A stretch of DNA of 64,000 nt from positions 101,324-165,323 of the forward strand of contig JAKSYS010000046.1 in NCBI GenBank assembly GCA_022925895.1, given 5' to 3'. The translations under genes and the position numbers were made by a program. The notes beneath the pieces were generated by a model that saw only the letters and a program-made list of their open reading frames with translations, had not been told where the DNA came from and did not search any database. Shown here piece by piece: positions 29,429 through 39,042 of the stretch. Origin of the DNA: Fragilaria crotonensis (taxonomy: Eukaryota; Bacillariophyta; Fragilariophyceae; Fragilariales; Fragilariaceae). Within the stretch, counting starts at the first letter, position 1; each line of letters begins with the position of its first letter.

Positions 29429-32400
29429 ATCTGTCATATGTTTTCTTCTGTAGAATTGAGTAGAGATGCGATGAGCATTTTGCGTGACCTCGCACAAAAT
29501 GTATTCCCGGCATTGGCGGAGGTCAAACAAATTTGTGTCTTTCTTGATTAAAGATGGGTTACACATTTTGGCGCGCACACATGTTATATTTGTGTTTGGT
29601 CAGTTGAGAAATGTGTTTTGTGTTATTAGGATCGCTCCAGTGCTTGTGGATCTCTTGGATGATCTTACTCATCTTCTAATCATACTATGGCAGGTTTCAT
29701 GCTCAACCCTCCTAGCGAATAGTTCGGTATATTTTATACACTCCATACAAAATCCTAGAGTAGAATTCCGCCAAATAATTCTGCAATCTTTCCGCAAATC
29801 GTATCCATAATCATTCATGGTTGATCATTGCACTCCTCAACTCAGAATGCACAAAGCCATTGTCAAAGTCAAGGACACATCTGTGCCCTTTGAAGGCTTT
29901 ACTCACCCTCTCAATATCGGAGTATGACAGGAGCTCCTGCTTTATGTGTGAAGGCATTCTGGCAGCAGGAGATGTTCTGTCGGTGTTGGAAGCTGCATTC
30001 GAATCTTCATGTTCTGCTGCTGCTCGCTTCTGCTGCTCCTGATAAAGGTGGTGGTAAGTACAAATATATGCACGTGCACGTGAAGCAAACTTCTGAATCC
30101 TTTGCTTTGTCAGCACATTCAAAGGGCAGGTGCAGTCTTTACCAGTTGTTTAAAATTGTCGCGTCCTCGCTTCCGAGACAGCGGCATGCGTCGTAATATG
30201 CTTTGAATGTGCCCAGCTGTATTCGATACCTTCGCCAGCAAGCTCAGCGTGAAACTTGGGTGTCAGAAGTACCGTTACTCAAGCTGTGTTCCGAGATACT
30301 GCAGCGCCGTTTCCTCTTCTTTGAAATCTCTGCAGTTGCCAAGTAGGCTGCGAAGTGAGTAATGGAAGTCAACTTCGCCCGTGATTGAATCCTTTGCCCT
30401 TCCAAAGTGTATTTTTCTAACGATGCTCGTTCTATTAGCCCTCGCTCTCCGAGGACTTGCAAGAGACCTTTGGGTTTCCCTCCCATCCAGGTGTGACTTG
30501 TTCCTTGCGATCATGTAACTCAATTTGGTTGTTGCGAGCAAAATCTTGAAGTTCTTTTTGGAATAGCCTCGTTGCTGCTGAAGAGTAACACCTTTAGCAT
30601 GCAATGCTTCAAGAAGCAGCTTTTGGATCTCTCGACAAGTCTGATCTTGCCTGTTGGTCGGTCATGTTGTTGCATGGCTTGTTGCTCTGGAGACAGGTAC
30701 CATGGCCCTTTATCTTTGGCTGCGAACGTCATTGATTGAATGTCCGCAACACGCAGCTCAGGTAAGTGTGGACCAAGATATCCTTCTTCTGCCATAATTG
30801 TCGTGTCTCTCATCAATGGCTGTGCTCCTCCGTAGGATTTTGACATATGCTGCGCGCTGAGGGCTTGATCGCGTTTGCGAGCATGACCTTGACTGTGATC
30901 AAGAGGAAGACCAGATCAAATTCGGGATAGAGGACTTGTAAACAATCCACGACATCTTCCAGTTGGAGACTCATGTAGAAAGAATTCCAGTATCCTTCAT
31001 TGTTGGCCCCAATGAAAAGGTATTTAACAAACGGTGACTCTGTCAATGCCACTTTGTTGATTGTGCCTAGTATTTCCATGGCTGCGTGTGTATCAGTGTA
31101 AGTAGCTCTGCTTTGTTGTCGATGTGTTAATCCTCGCTAACTCATCCTCCGTTAAAGGTCTTCCAAACCCAAACTCTCGCGAGACGAACGCAGATAACAT
31201 ATATCCATCGCCTTCCGACTTCGGAAGAAGGGGACGCTGTCCCTTTGGTCCTATCCAAGTCTTTGCTCCTAGGAGATATTGGGCGAATACCGAATGCAAC
31301 AATCTGTTCTTTTGCATCAGGAAAGTTTCGAGTAATCGCGGCAGTGGTCGCTTCCCACACTGGACGTAGGCATTTGGGTGAAGCATTCGAGCTTCATGTA
31401 GATTATATTCCACTCTGCAATGGTCCTATAGAATGCTGCTTGTTGCATTCCAAGATCATTCAAGGGAACAGGCTTCCTTACAACAATCCTGCCAAGTCCA
31501 TTGGTTCATTTTTTGTAGTGCAAGTTGATATGCCAGACACAAAAATGATGCTCGTTGCTGAATCTCGAAGATTTCAATCTTCGAACAGAAATTATCAGGA
31601 TCTCCGCCCTTCACCACACCACGCCAGCTGTCTTCGCCTTATGAACTGCCTGTAGTGCTGCAATGCGACGTTCAAGCGTCTCCTGAGGACTTTCGTCCAA
31701 AGTCATTGTATCAACGAGAGTAGTACTGTTGCTGCCAACGCCGACGCTGCCTTTGCCAACGCCTCTACAATTGGTCCTCTGCTGCTGAACAACTGACAAG
31801 CCTCTGGACTTGCAGGCCAATACGAGCATGAACTGCTGGCAACCGCTTCTAATCTTTGACGCTTTTTTGGGACTCTTCCTCATCTTCATTGGCATCACCA
31901 TCAGCCCCGACACTTGTTCCAAACACTGTACTAGAATCGACGGTAGCAGGTCGTCCCCTTGTTGAGGGAATTGCAAGAGCACTTGAGGCGATTTTGAGCA
32001 CCCTATCCTTCCAAGCTCCATTCAGTGGCGATGGATACATCACCTGCTTCAACTCTTGAGTTAAAACGTAGTAGTGACGGTGCTGGAAGGTGACTCGGAA
32101 CATGCCAGTAAGGTTTGACCCATCAAACCTCAACATTGCCGATCCGTAACAGCTGGATTTGGCAAACGCTGCATTGAATTGGCGGACACTAAAGATAAGG
32201 CCTTCATCAATGTGTCTTCCACCCAAGTTTCTGCAGGGAGCCAAGAATTCAACAATCTGGGTCCGTACGTGATGTCAGAACGAATCAACATGACAGCCCT
32301 GATAACAACAGCATAAATTCTCGTGTCAGCCATCGAGATAAACAACCCAGCCAACACAGCTCGTTACTTGGGAGTATTTTGAAGGCTTCTGTTTGTGCTG

Positions 32401-32740
32401 GGTAGTTTAAAAAGAGTGCATCTGTTGCAAACAACGGCATGCAATATCATTGTGGAAACCTCGCTTTCAGCACGAGTTTTCTAAACGTGTCGTCACAGGC
32501 GCAATAATTCTTCCATTATGTAGAATCTATACTACGGCCTGCGCCAGGTTTCTCAGTTGCGAAACCTGCCATACCGGTAGTACGAGTGCCCTTGGTTCGC
32601 GAATGCTGTTCCGTATCCAGATTCCATATTGCCGGTTGGACTCCATGTTGGAAATTGCGGGATTCGTAGCTCTCCCGCCACGGCGGCTGTTTGACGCTAC
32701 GGTCTCGAAGTATGGTTACTAATGATAGTACTAGCGGTAG
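29429..32740 (-). repeat. 3.3-kb direct repeat, copy 1, with decayed transposase-like gene
   Basis: Nearly the same sequence as 39043-42374, in the same orientation. It starts at ATCTGTCATATG and ends at ACTAGCGGTAG in both copies, so these are natural ends of the unit. No inverted termini and no target duplication are visible. It carries a minus-strand gene (see 29811-32244). Differences from copy 2 are mostly single-base indels in short homopolymers. Confidence 0.85.
29811..32244 (-). pseudogene. Transposase-like gene, fragmented (copy 1)
   Basis: Read in several frames, minus strand: LGGRHIDEGLIFSVRQFNAA; FVSREFGFGRPLTEDELARI; then SPFVKYLFIGANNEGYWNSF, QLEDVVDCLQVLYPEFDLVF, KSYGGAQPLMRDTTIMAEEG, YLGPHLPELRVADIQSM and a basic C-terminal part (KNFKILLATTKLSYMIA). 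The FDLVFL...D..QGH and MRDT.I...GYLGP pattern recalls DDE-type transposases of repeated diatom ORFs. I cannot name the superfamily from sequence alone. Shifts occur at several homopolymers, and every break in this copy has a longer run in copy 2 or vice versa. Confidence 0.55.
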
Positions 32741-32770
32741 CCGGAAACCTGGGCTTGGATGCGTCGCCTC

Positions 32771-34918
32771 CTAAAGATTGTATAAAATAGATCCAAGTAA
32801 CTCACGTCGCCGATCGGATGGTAAGACCTTTGTCAATAAATCTGCCAAATTTGTCGCCGTGTCTTCCTTATGCACTTCCATGACACCTGCCGCTGCCGCT
32901 TCTCTTACCGCATGATAATTGACCGCATTATGCTTTTTCGTCAGAACGGACTCAGGAACACTGGCATTCTTCACAACACCTTGATTGTCGCAAAAGACTT
33001 GTGCCGGTCCCTCTAAAGGCACTCCAAACATCCTAAGCTTGTACCTCATAGCAATAATCATGTCCCGGGCAGTTCTTAACGCAACGAACTCACTCCCGAA
33101 CGTTGAAGTTTCAACTGTATTCTGTCGTCGACTTAACCATAGGATGGGTGAGTTTTGAACAAATAAAAGAATTCCTGTATGGCTTCGGCGCGTCACAACA
33201 TTTCCAGCATGATTCGCATCCACAAAGGTATAGATATTTACCGGGTGACCGAGCGGTTCTGGCATCTTTGGTGGCAACAGTTCCTCTGCGTCGCTGTAGA
33301 AAGGGGTCCAGTCCGGCTTAGCGGTAGTGATGGTATGAGGTAACGGGTCAGTCGGATCAAAAATAATACTTGATTTCTCATGTTTGCTGAGGTAGGCGAA
33401 TATGTGATATACAGCTTCAAGATGCCCGACACGCGGCAAAGCCAAGTGTTGCGAAAGCAATGCAACTTCTGTATACATATCAATGCGACCCAATTCCACC
33501 GCCCAACGCAGTACCCCAATCAGTTGAGAAAACCTTGCTGCCTCGTCGTCATCGCATTCATCGGACATGTCAACCTCAGGTCTGTATGAAGAGTTAGAGA
33601 ACGGAGACTTCGCTGTGGATTTTAACGCACGACCTTCGTCTTTCAATAGTTGTTTCACGTTTCGAACAGCGTTCTTCACGTAAGTATAAGCAGAAAGGGA
33701 CCAGTATTCACGTCCAGAAGTATCGCCAGGGCGCGTGAGTCGTCGCACGTCAGCGCCCAAGTATCTCGTTGGCGGTCCGATACTATCCGGGTTCAAGTCA
33801 TAGCTCGCTTGTATTCGTTTTAAATGTGTGTCAGTATCGTGTGATATAATCAAGACGTCATCGACATAGACAAGAATATACTCATAGTACTTAAAACCAT
33901 CGGGTTTTGCGTTGGCACGTCGGTAAACATCTGGGTCCGCTACAGTCGGGACAAAACCCATTTCCAATATGGTTGAGTTGAACATTGATCGCCAAGCAGC
34001 ACCACTTGACTTCAAACCGTATAATGCTCTGACAACCTTAATTACCGTTCCCTGCCGTGATCCAAACTCAGGTCCCGCTACAAACCAGATCTTTTCTCTG
34101 CACGGTGCATTGAGGTAGGCGTTCCCGACGTCACAGGCCGTAATATCAAGATCATTCAATGCTGCGATGAGGAATGCAAGTCGAACACTATCCCTGCTAA
34201 CAACACTCGAATAGGTAATACTCGGTGGTGGTTCAGTCATGTGTCCTCCGGCAACAAAACGTGCTTTTCTCGTAAGGTCCATCTTCACGTCGAATATCAT
34301 GTGGCACTTAATCTCCTGAAAACCCACATACTTATCCGGATCATTTCGTACTTGTTCGGGTGTTACCTGATCGTCATATTCAAACGCAACCATAACTTTC
34401 TTCATTTCTTTCTGTATTGCCTGCCACCAAAAATCAGTCCCCGTCTCCTTGTCGATTTGAAGCGCCTCTTGAACCGAATGTGGAAGGCGTATCCCATACT
34501 TGTAATTCGTTTTCCAATACCTACGTTTGACTTTTGCAATAATCCGATTCCGAGTTCTCAAAGTGTTTGAAACCCACCATTTGAAGGCTGGCTCCTCTTG
34601 CAAGCGATTAGCAACGGCATATTCGGCAAGCTGTATTGGATTCGAATCCTTGAGGTGCTTCAACGCAACCCAATCGGATGTACCGTCGCGCCACTGACAT
34701 AATAACTGCCAGCCTTTGGTTGTTGTCTTTGGAATTCTTCGTCCACGCTTGGTAGTCGTATATCCGTTAGTAATGTGAATAGCTGTCTTGTCACGCCTGT
34801 GATCCGTTATCTCTTGGAGGACAGCCTGTCGTCGCCCTCGTCGTCGCACTGGGCAAAAATGTTCTCCGCTATCACGTTGGCAGTGTAGCGATATACTGTA
34901 CCATCTCCAAGTTCGCAA
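32771..34918 (-). CDS. Copia reverse transcriptase and RNase H (second element)
   Basis: Effective sequence starts at about 34830 (QAVLQEITDHRRDKTAIHI). RT has DITACDVGNAYLNAPCREK, ALYGLKSSGAAWR and the catalytic YILVYVDDVLIIS. RNase H has TFVDANHAGN, TSTFGSEFVALRTA and CDNQGVVKN, ending DLLTKVL...LYNL. The frame is shifted by one base from the protease-integrase frame near 34826, in GGCGACGACAGG; a single indel rejoins them. It copies the element RNA into DNA. Confidence 0.9.
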   Translation of the reverse strand: MRTWRWYSISLHCQRDSGEHFCPVRRRGRRQAVLQEITDHRRDKTAIHITNGYTTTKRGRRIPKTTTKGWQLLCQWRDGTSDWVALKHLKDSNPIQLAEYAVANRLQEEPAFKWWVSNTLRTRNRIIAKVKRRYWKTNYKYGIRLPHSVQEALQIDKETGTDFWWQAIQKEMKKVMVAFEYDDQVTPEQVRNDPDKYVGFQEIKCHMIFDVKMDLTRKARFVAGGHMTEPPPSITYSSVVSRDSVRLAFLIAALNDLDITACDVGNAYLNAPCREKIWFVAGPEFGSRQGTVIKVVRALYGLKSSGAAWRSMFNSTILEMGFVPTVADPDVYRRANAKPDGFKYYEYILVYVDDVLIISHDTDTHLKRIQASYDLNPDSIGPPTRYLGADVRRLTRPGDTSGREYWSLSAYTYVKNAVRNVKQLLKDEGRALKSTAKSPFSNSSYRPEVDMSDECDDDEAARFSQLIGVLRWAVELGRIDMYTEVALLSQHLALPRVGHLEAVYHIFAYLSKHEKSSIIFDPTDPLPHTITTAKPDWTPFYSDAEELLPPKMPEPLGHPVNIYTFVDANHAGNVVTRRSHTGILLFVQNSPILWLSRRQNTVETSTFGSEFVALRTARDMIIAMRYKLRMFGVPLEGPAQVFCDNQGVVKNASVPESVLTKKHNAVNYHAVREAAAAGVMEVHKEDTATNLADLLTKVLPSDRRRELLGSILYNL

Positions 34919-36978
34919 TCATATGCTCGAGTATCCATTAAAGGGTTAGGATGTTGCTTACCAATGGGATTACCGTCGTTGTCTCTCGCTCGTTTCACAA
35001 CTTTCGCCGGAACTGTTTCACCATTATCGTTGACAAAGAATTCGGCACCAAGGTACTTATCAAAACTCTCAAATTCGGTGTCATCAGCTTCGAGCTTATC
35101 ATGCTGCAACATGTCCCCGTATTCTGCATCTGGCGGAATAGAATTGGGATCACGAGGGGGTTCGTCCCCGTCATCGTCGTCTTGGAGGTAAAAGGCGTGA
35201 TCGGGTGAGGAAACAGTGAAGTTATCGTCATTAAGACGATCAGCAAGGTTAGAATCAAAAGTTCGAACACGTGCTTGCATCTCGTCAGTCGCCATATCAG
35301 CAACCGTGATGTGCTGGACGGTTGAGCGAGCAATGACCTTGCCAGATTCGGTCAAAATCCAATAAGTCATGTCGCTTCCGACGCGATGGGAAATACCAAG
35401 CCAGTGTCCGATGCATGCCTGCTCATCGGTCATATCCATTTTCCGTTGGTTCCAATACCAAACTCGCTCAAAGAAATCAAAATCGAGCCACTCGGAAATA
35501 TCAACGGTATGTCCAGTAACGCGCTCCAAACCTGGTCGGTGGTCTGCACCACGCGCGAGAAGGGATTGGATTTCTGCAATATAGACCAGTCCATAGTCCC
35601 ACAGTCGAGATGGGATTTGGTTGGAGCGCATACGAGCTTTCCATTTGGTTTTAACTTCGCGGATCTCGGCTTCCGCGCGATGATTCTGAGTGATGCCACG
35701 GCCCTTCTCGGCCATCCGTAATTTGATGTGCATGCGACGAATTAACTTCATTACTTCAGTATTCTTACCGGTTTGCTCGGTTGCGAGGTCACATACGAGC
35801 GTATCAGGGATCCCAACGTCATCGATGAATTCGGTTAATGCAGCCGCAATATTCGCGCTCGCTTTCGTCTCCATAGGGAAAACGCGAGTAAAGGTGCCAT
35901 TGGTGATTAATTGGGCACACGTATGTCCCGCGAGCGATTTAACCTTGGAGAAGAGGGTATCCATATAAAAGGTATCATTCAAGCGACGGCGGTTTAGATT
36001 TAGATGATCCACACGATACCTGCGATTGAGAGGATGCATGGCCTGTCGAATGCCCCGCTGCGTTGTGGCCTTAAGGGTTTTCTGCGCCGTCTCGATTCCG
36101 CATCGAAACCGTTTAGCCACCGTTTCCGCATTGACACGTGAATGTCGGTCCTTTGAGCCGAGAAAAGAAAGGGTCGCGCTATCGGGGTCACGGTGTGCAG
36201 TCGCAATACGTACCGCCCCTACCATTTTGGTGATCATCGTGGCATCATGGAAGACTGACATGTCGGAATCGCAGCAGTGGCAATGCTTACCGTTTGGGCA
36301 TCGAGGAATATTTTCAAGTGCGCATACTTCACGTAGCGTTCTGTGCTCAAGGTCAGTGCTCTCGGCGATGCGCACACCTCGAATATGTACCTCCGCCGGG
36401 TTCCACGGCGAATCCAAAGTCATCTCTACCACACGGCAGTTGTCTAACTCCCACCGTGTGGGCACATGGGATGCGAAGAAAACTGTCGTTCCAACGATCT
36501 CAAAAGGAATCACGAAATCGTCGCCAGTAATCCCAAAGACACGGTCGTAGTCAGTCGGGTCATCAGAGACTGCCAGCCCACCATGTCTCATCTGATTTGG
36601 GTTAATCAAACTCATGTGCATTTTCTTACCGTACCAAAGAACCTGATTAAACCGCAGAATTAAAGTTTCCCCAGTGTGAGAATCTGTATAGGCAGTCGAG
36701 GCATTTACTATTGGGACATCTGTCATGGGCTTGTAGTCGTTGGAATAAGGGGTGACATCACAATACTCGCCAGTGAATTCGTCGATCATAAAGTTTGGTC
36801 CAGCGACACATGTGTCCGCATGTGAGTCGAGTTCACACCTGGCTGAGTCCCCTGGAATAACGTCGTTAGTATAAGTGGAACCAATTGCATGGACAACTCT
36901 ATGTCTGTTTGACGAAACGACAGTCGATACATTACCTGGCCCCAACACCTGTGAATCTTCTGGTGTTGGGGTTTCCAG
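34807..36978 (-). CDS. Copia protease and integrase (second element), directly after the gag UGA
   Basis: The frame is the same as gag and opens immediately after gag's TGA (36979-36981): LETPTPEDSQVLGPGNVSTV. There is no ATG near the start. The protease has CELDSHADTCVAG (Asp-Ser-His-Ala-Asp-Thr, a variant seen in many diatom Copia elements). The zinc region has CPNGKHCHCCDSD. Integrase has TFYMDTLFSK, TLVCDLATEQTG and NHRAEAEIREVKTKW (D, D, E). A chromo-like or acidic linker ends the frame at TAA 34807-34809. The position argues for expression by UGA readthrough (see findings). Confidence 0.9.
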   Translation of the reverse strand: METPTPEDSQVLGPGNVSTVVSSNRHRVVHAIGSTYTNDVIPGDSARCELDSHADTCVAGPNFMIDEFTGEYCDVTPYSNDYKPMTDVPIVNASTAYTDSHTGETLILRFNQVLWYGKKMHMSLINPNQMRHGGLAVSDDPTDYDRVFGITGDDFVIPFEIVGTTVFFASHVPTRWELDNCRVVEMTLDSPWNPAEVHIRGVRIAESTDLEHRTLREVCALENIPRCPNGKHCHCCDSDMSVFHDATMITKMVGAVRIATAHRDPDSATLSFLGSKDRHSRVNAETVAKRFRCGIETAQKTLKATTQRGIRQAMHPLNRRYRVDHLNLNRRRLNDTFYMDTLFSKVKSLAGHTCAQLITNGTFTRVFPMETKASANIAAALTEFIDDVGIPDTLVCDLATEQTGKNTEVMKLIRRMHIKLRMAEKGRGITQNHRAEAEIREVKTKWKARMRSNQIPSRLWDYGLVYIAEIQSLLARGADHRPGLERVTGHTVDISEWLDFDFFERVWYWNQRKMDMTDEQACIGHWLGISHRVGSDMTYWILTESGKVIARSTVQHITVADMATDEMQARVRTFDSNLADRLNDDNFTVSSPDHAFYLQDDDDGDEPPRDPNSIPPDAEYGDMLQHDKLEADDTEFESFDKYLGAEFFVNDNGETVPAKVVKRARDNDGNPIGKQHPNPLMDTRAYDCELGDGTVYRYTANVIAENIFAQCDDEGDDRLSSKR

Positions 36979-38523
36979 TCAGTCGCTTCGTCGTGGACCA
37001 AAACGGCCACCAGATTGACCGCCACGAGTAGAGGTAGAAGCCTGCGAAGCAATTGTGGAGGTGGATGTATCGAACTCAACTATCTCCGTCGTGTTCGTAG
37101 CCGATACGTTTCGAGTGCTGGCTGAAGCGGCATTGGTGGATTGGTTCGAGTCGTTTCGACCTTGTGACCCGCGAGCTCCACGGCCACCACGCCCACCACT
37201 ACGATTGTCGTTTCGGCCTCCATACCGTCCACTGAGGTATTCACGTCGTTGCGTGACGTAAGTATGACCGCCACAAGCCCGAAGTTTTTCCCATTCATCT
37301 GAGGTAAAGTTTCGAGAAATATCAGTCACGTCGACGCCATTCATTATGACCCGCATACGACCACCGTCTCGACCGCCACCACGGCCCCCTCTACCGCCAC
37401 GACCGCGTGCACGACCACGGCCACTGCGGTTGCCAGCACGTGACTCCACTGCACCAATACGACGCTTCTGTCTGTTAGCCTCAACACTTGCAAAGCGAGA
37501 GGAAATGGTGCGGGAGAGGGTCAAGCATGCACCATCGAAGTCAGATAAGAAACTATTTCGTACGATCCCAATTGTCGTCTGCACTTGAATATCATCATTC
37601 TGTATGCCTTTGAGAAGATGGGTCACTTTCTGAGCTTCCCATAAGGCCTGTCCCGCATCCTCAAGCTCCTTGAAGGCTTCGTTGAGACGTGTCAAGTACT
37701 TCTCAAACGAGAAGGAAGCCTCACTCTTCCAAAAGAGTGACTCCAATTTTGCGTTTGCAGCCGCCGCCCTGCGCATATCATGAGCCTCACCAACATAGTG
37801 TTCTCGAAGGAGTAAGTGAGCTGCCCGACCATCTCCATCCTTGACCTTTTCGAACCATGTTGCTCCCTCTGTTTTTGTTACCAAGTCCTTAAATAGGTGA
37901 TAGACCTCGCGATTATCTTCGCGAAACTGCTGCGTTTCGAATGATGTTGCCCACATTGCTCGAGTATACTCATCAGGCGCTTCCGCCGGATCAACATTCG
38001 CCGGTCGGATTACATAACTGAGGGGAACACCTGACTTACCGATTCTCGAATCTAAATAATTCTCCACTTTCTTAATCCAGTTCTTGTAATCTGTTGCGGA
38101 GAAGGCCTCAGGATAATAAAGCTTGGAATCTGAATCCTTCTGGCTGGCCCTGGCAATCATATCTTGAATAAGTTCGGCAATTAAGGCCGGGGTTAGTTCT
38201 CGCACGTCACAGGGAGCACCTTCGCGAACATTCTTGCGAACCCAATGGCACACGGCTTTCAAGTATTTGGTCCTTTTCAGGCCAAACTGAACACGTTGGT
38301 TGGCTGGGTTCCGCTTAGCGTTTCGATCAGCCATCTGGTCGATCTCTCTATCAGTATAATTTGCTAAATCTTCAACCTCATCGATGCCTTCGAAGTCGAT
38401 GAGTCTGGTCTGTGCAGCAATGTCCGTCAAACCACAAACGTGGAAGACGTAACGGATAGCATGGTTCTCAACACCAGGGAACATGGCATTGAAATCGATA
38501 TCACCAACCTGTTCAGGCTCCAT
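36979..38523 (-). CDS. Copia gag (second element)
   Basis: 514 residues from ATG 38523 (MEPEQVGDIDFNAMF); the frame is open to 38565 but has no earlier ATG. It has helical capsid-type sequence (EAFSATDYKNWIKKVENYLD, SFEKYLTRLNEAFKELEDAG, HLLKGIQNDD) and two RGG/GRG-rich nucleic-acid-binding stretches instead of a zinc knuckle. It ends GGRFGPRRSD then TGA followed by C (TGACTG). Gag coats the RNA and forms the particle. Confidence 0.9.
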   Translation of the reverse strand: MEPEQVGDIDFNAMFPGVENHAIRYVFHVCGLTDIAAQTRLIDFEGIDEVEDLANYTDREIDQMADRNAKRNPANQRVQFGLKRTKYLKAVCHWVRKNVREGAPCDVRELTPALIAELIQDMIARASQKDSDSKLYYPEAFSATDYKNWIKKVENYLDSRIGKSGVPLSYVIRPANVDPAEAPDEYTRAMWATSFETQQFREDNREVYHLFKDLVTKTEGATWFEKVKDGDGRAAHLLLREHYVGEAHDMRRAAAANAKLESLFWKSEASFSFEKYLTRLNEAFKELEDAGQALWEAQKVTHLLKGIQNDDIQVQTTIGIVRNSFLSDFDGACLTLSRTISSRFASVEANRQKRRIGAVESRAGNRSGRGRARGRGGRGGRGGGRDGGRMRVIMNGVDVTDISRNFTSDEWEKLRACGGHTYVTQRREYLSGRYGGRNDNRSGGRGGRGARGSQGRNDSNQSTNAASASTRNVSATNTTEIVEFDTSTSTIASQASTSTRGGQSGGRFGPRRSD

Positions 38524-39042
38524 CTTACACGACAAAGGGGTGATAAGGTGAGGTATCAGGAACACTCCATGCTTTTATCTCCACCGACTATCACCACGGT
38601 GGGTGACTTCGACCATGGGCGTCGATGCCGGATGGTGAGTGATCAACTCCCATATCGCATTTCGTCGCCTGTTGACATCAAAGCAGAGCGACATTGTGAT
38701 GTGCAAGACGACCCCATGACGGTGGCCAGCCTTAATCGTCTTCTAGGTGCCACATCACACGCCCGGTCATCACACACGTTCTCTGGCCGGGCGGCAGCTT
38801 TACAGCCGTCTTTCATACTGCTAATTGGGTCTGATAAACTGAATAAATCTGGATGGAACGATATACTTACGATAGTAAAAGGAACAAAGGATGCAACAGA
38901 GGATATAAAACAAGAACACAAAAGTATTGTAAGTGTTAGATTAGATACGTCTGGAGAAATCCGAATCGTATCCTGACTCCGCGTTGACACCTCTTGCGAA
39001 TTGTGGTATAGTAACCAGTACCACAGTAGTTAGTATTAAACA
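38524..39042 (-). other. Leader region of the second Copia element
   Basis: About 520 bp between gag and 3.3-kb copy 2. A plus-strand ORF of 178 codons (38440-38976) runs through it but overlaps gag antisense and has no recognised domain. No tRNA-complementary primer site was seen next to the repeat. Confidence 0.4.

Larger units (their letters stand above)
32741..39042 (-). mobile_element. Second Copia element (internal region) between the 3.3-kb repeats
   Basis: Complete gag-protease-integrase-RT-RNase H on the minus strand (32771-38523). The pol stop is only 30 bp from the end of 3.3-kb copy 1. The gag start is about 520 bp from copy 2. No short LTR pair was found in the spacers, so either the 3.3-kb repeats act as terminal repeats or the LTRs are lost. 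The segment 38566-39042 is a non-coding leader with a possible small ORF only. Confidence 0.8.

Noticed and set aside
36979-36981. Selenocysteine at the gag UGA
   Set aside because: No SECIS-like hairpin or selenoprotein context; readthrough or mutation explains it better.
38440-38976. 178-codon plus-strand ORF
   Set aside because: Overlaps gag in antisense and the Copia leader; no domain or signal seen.
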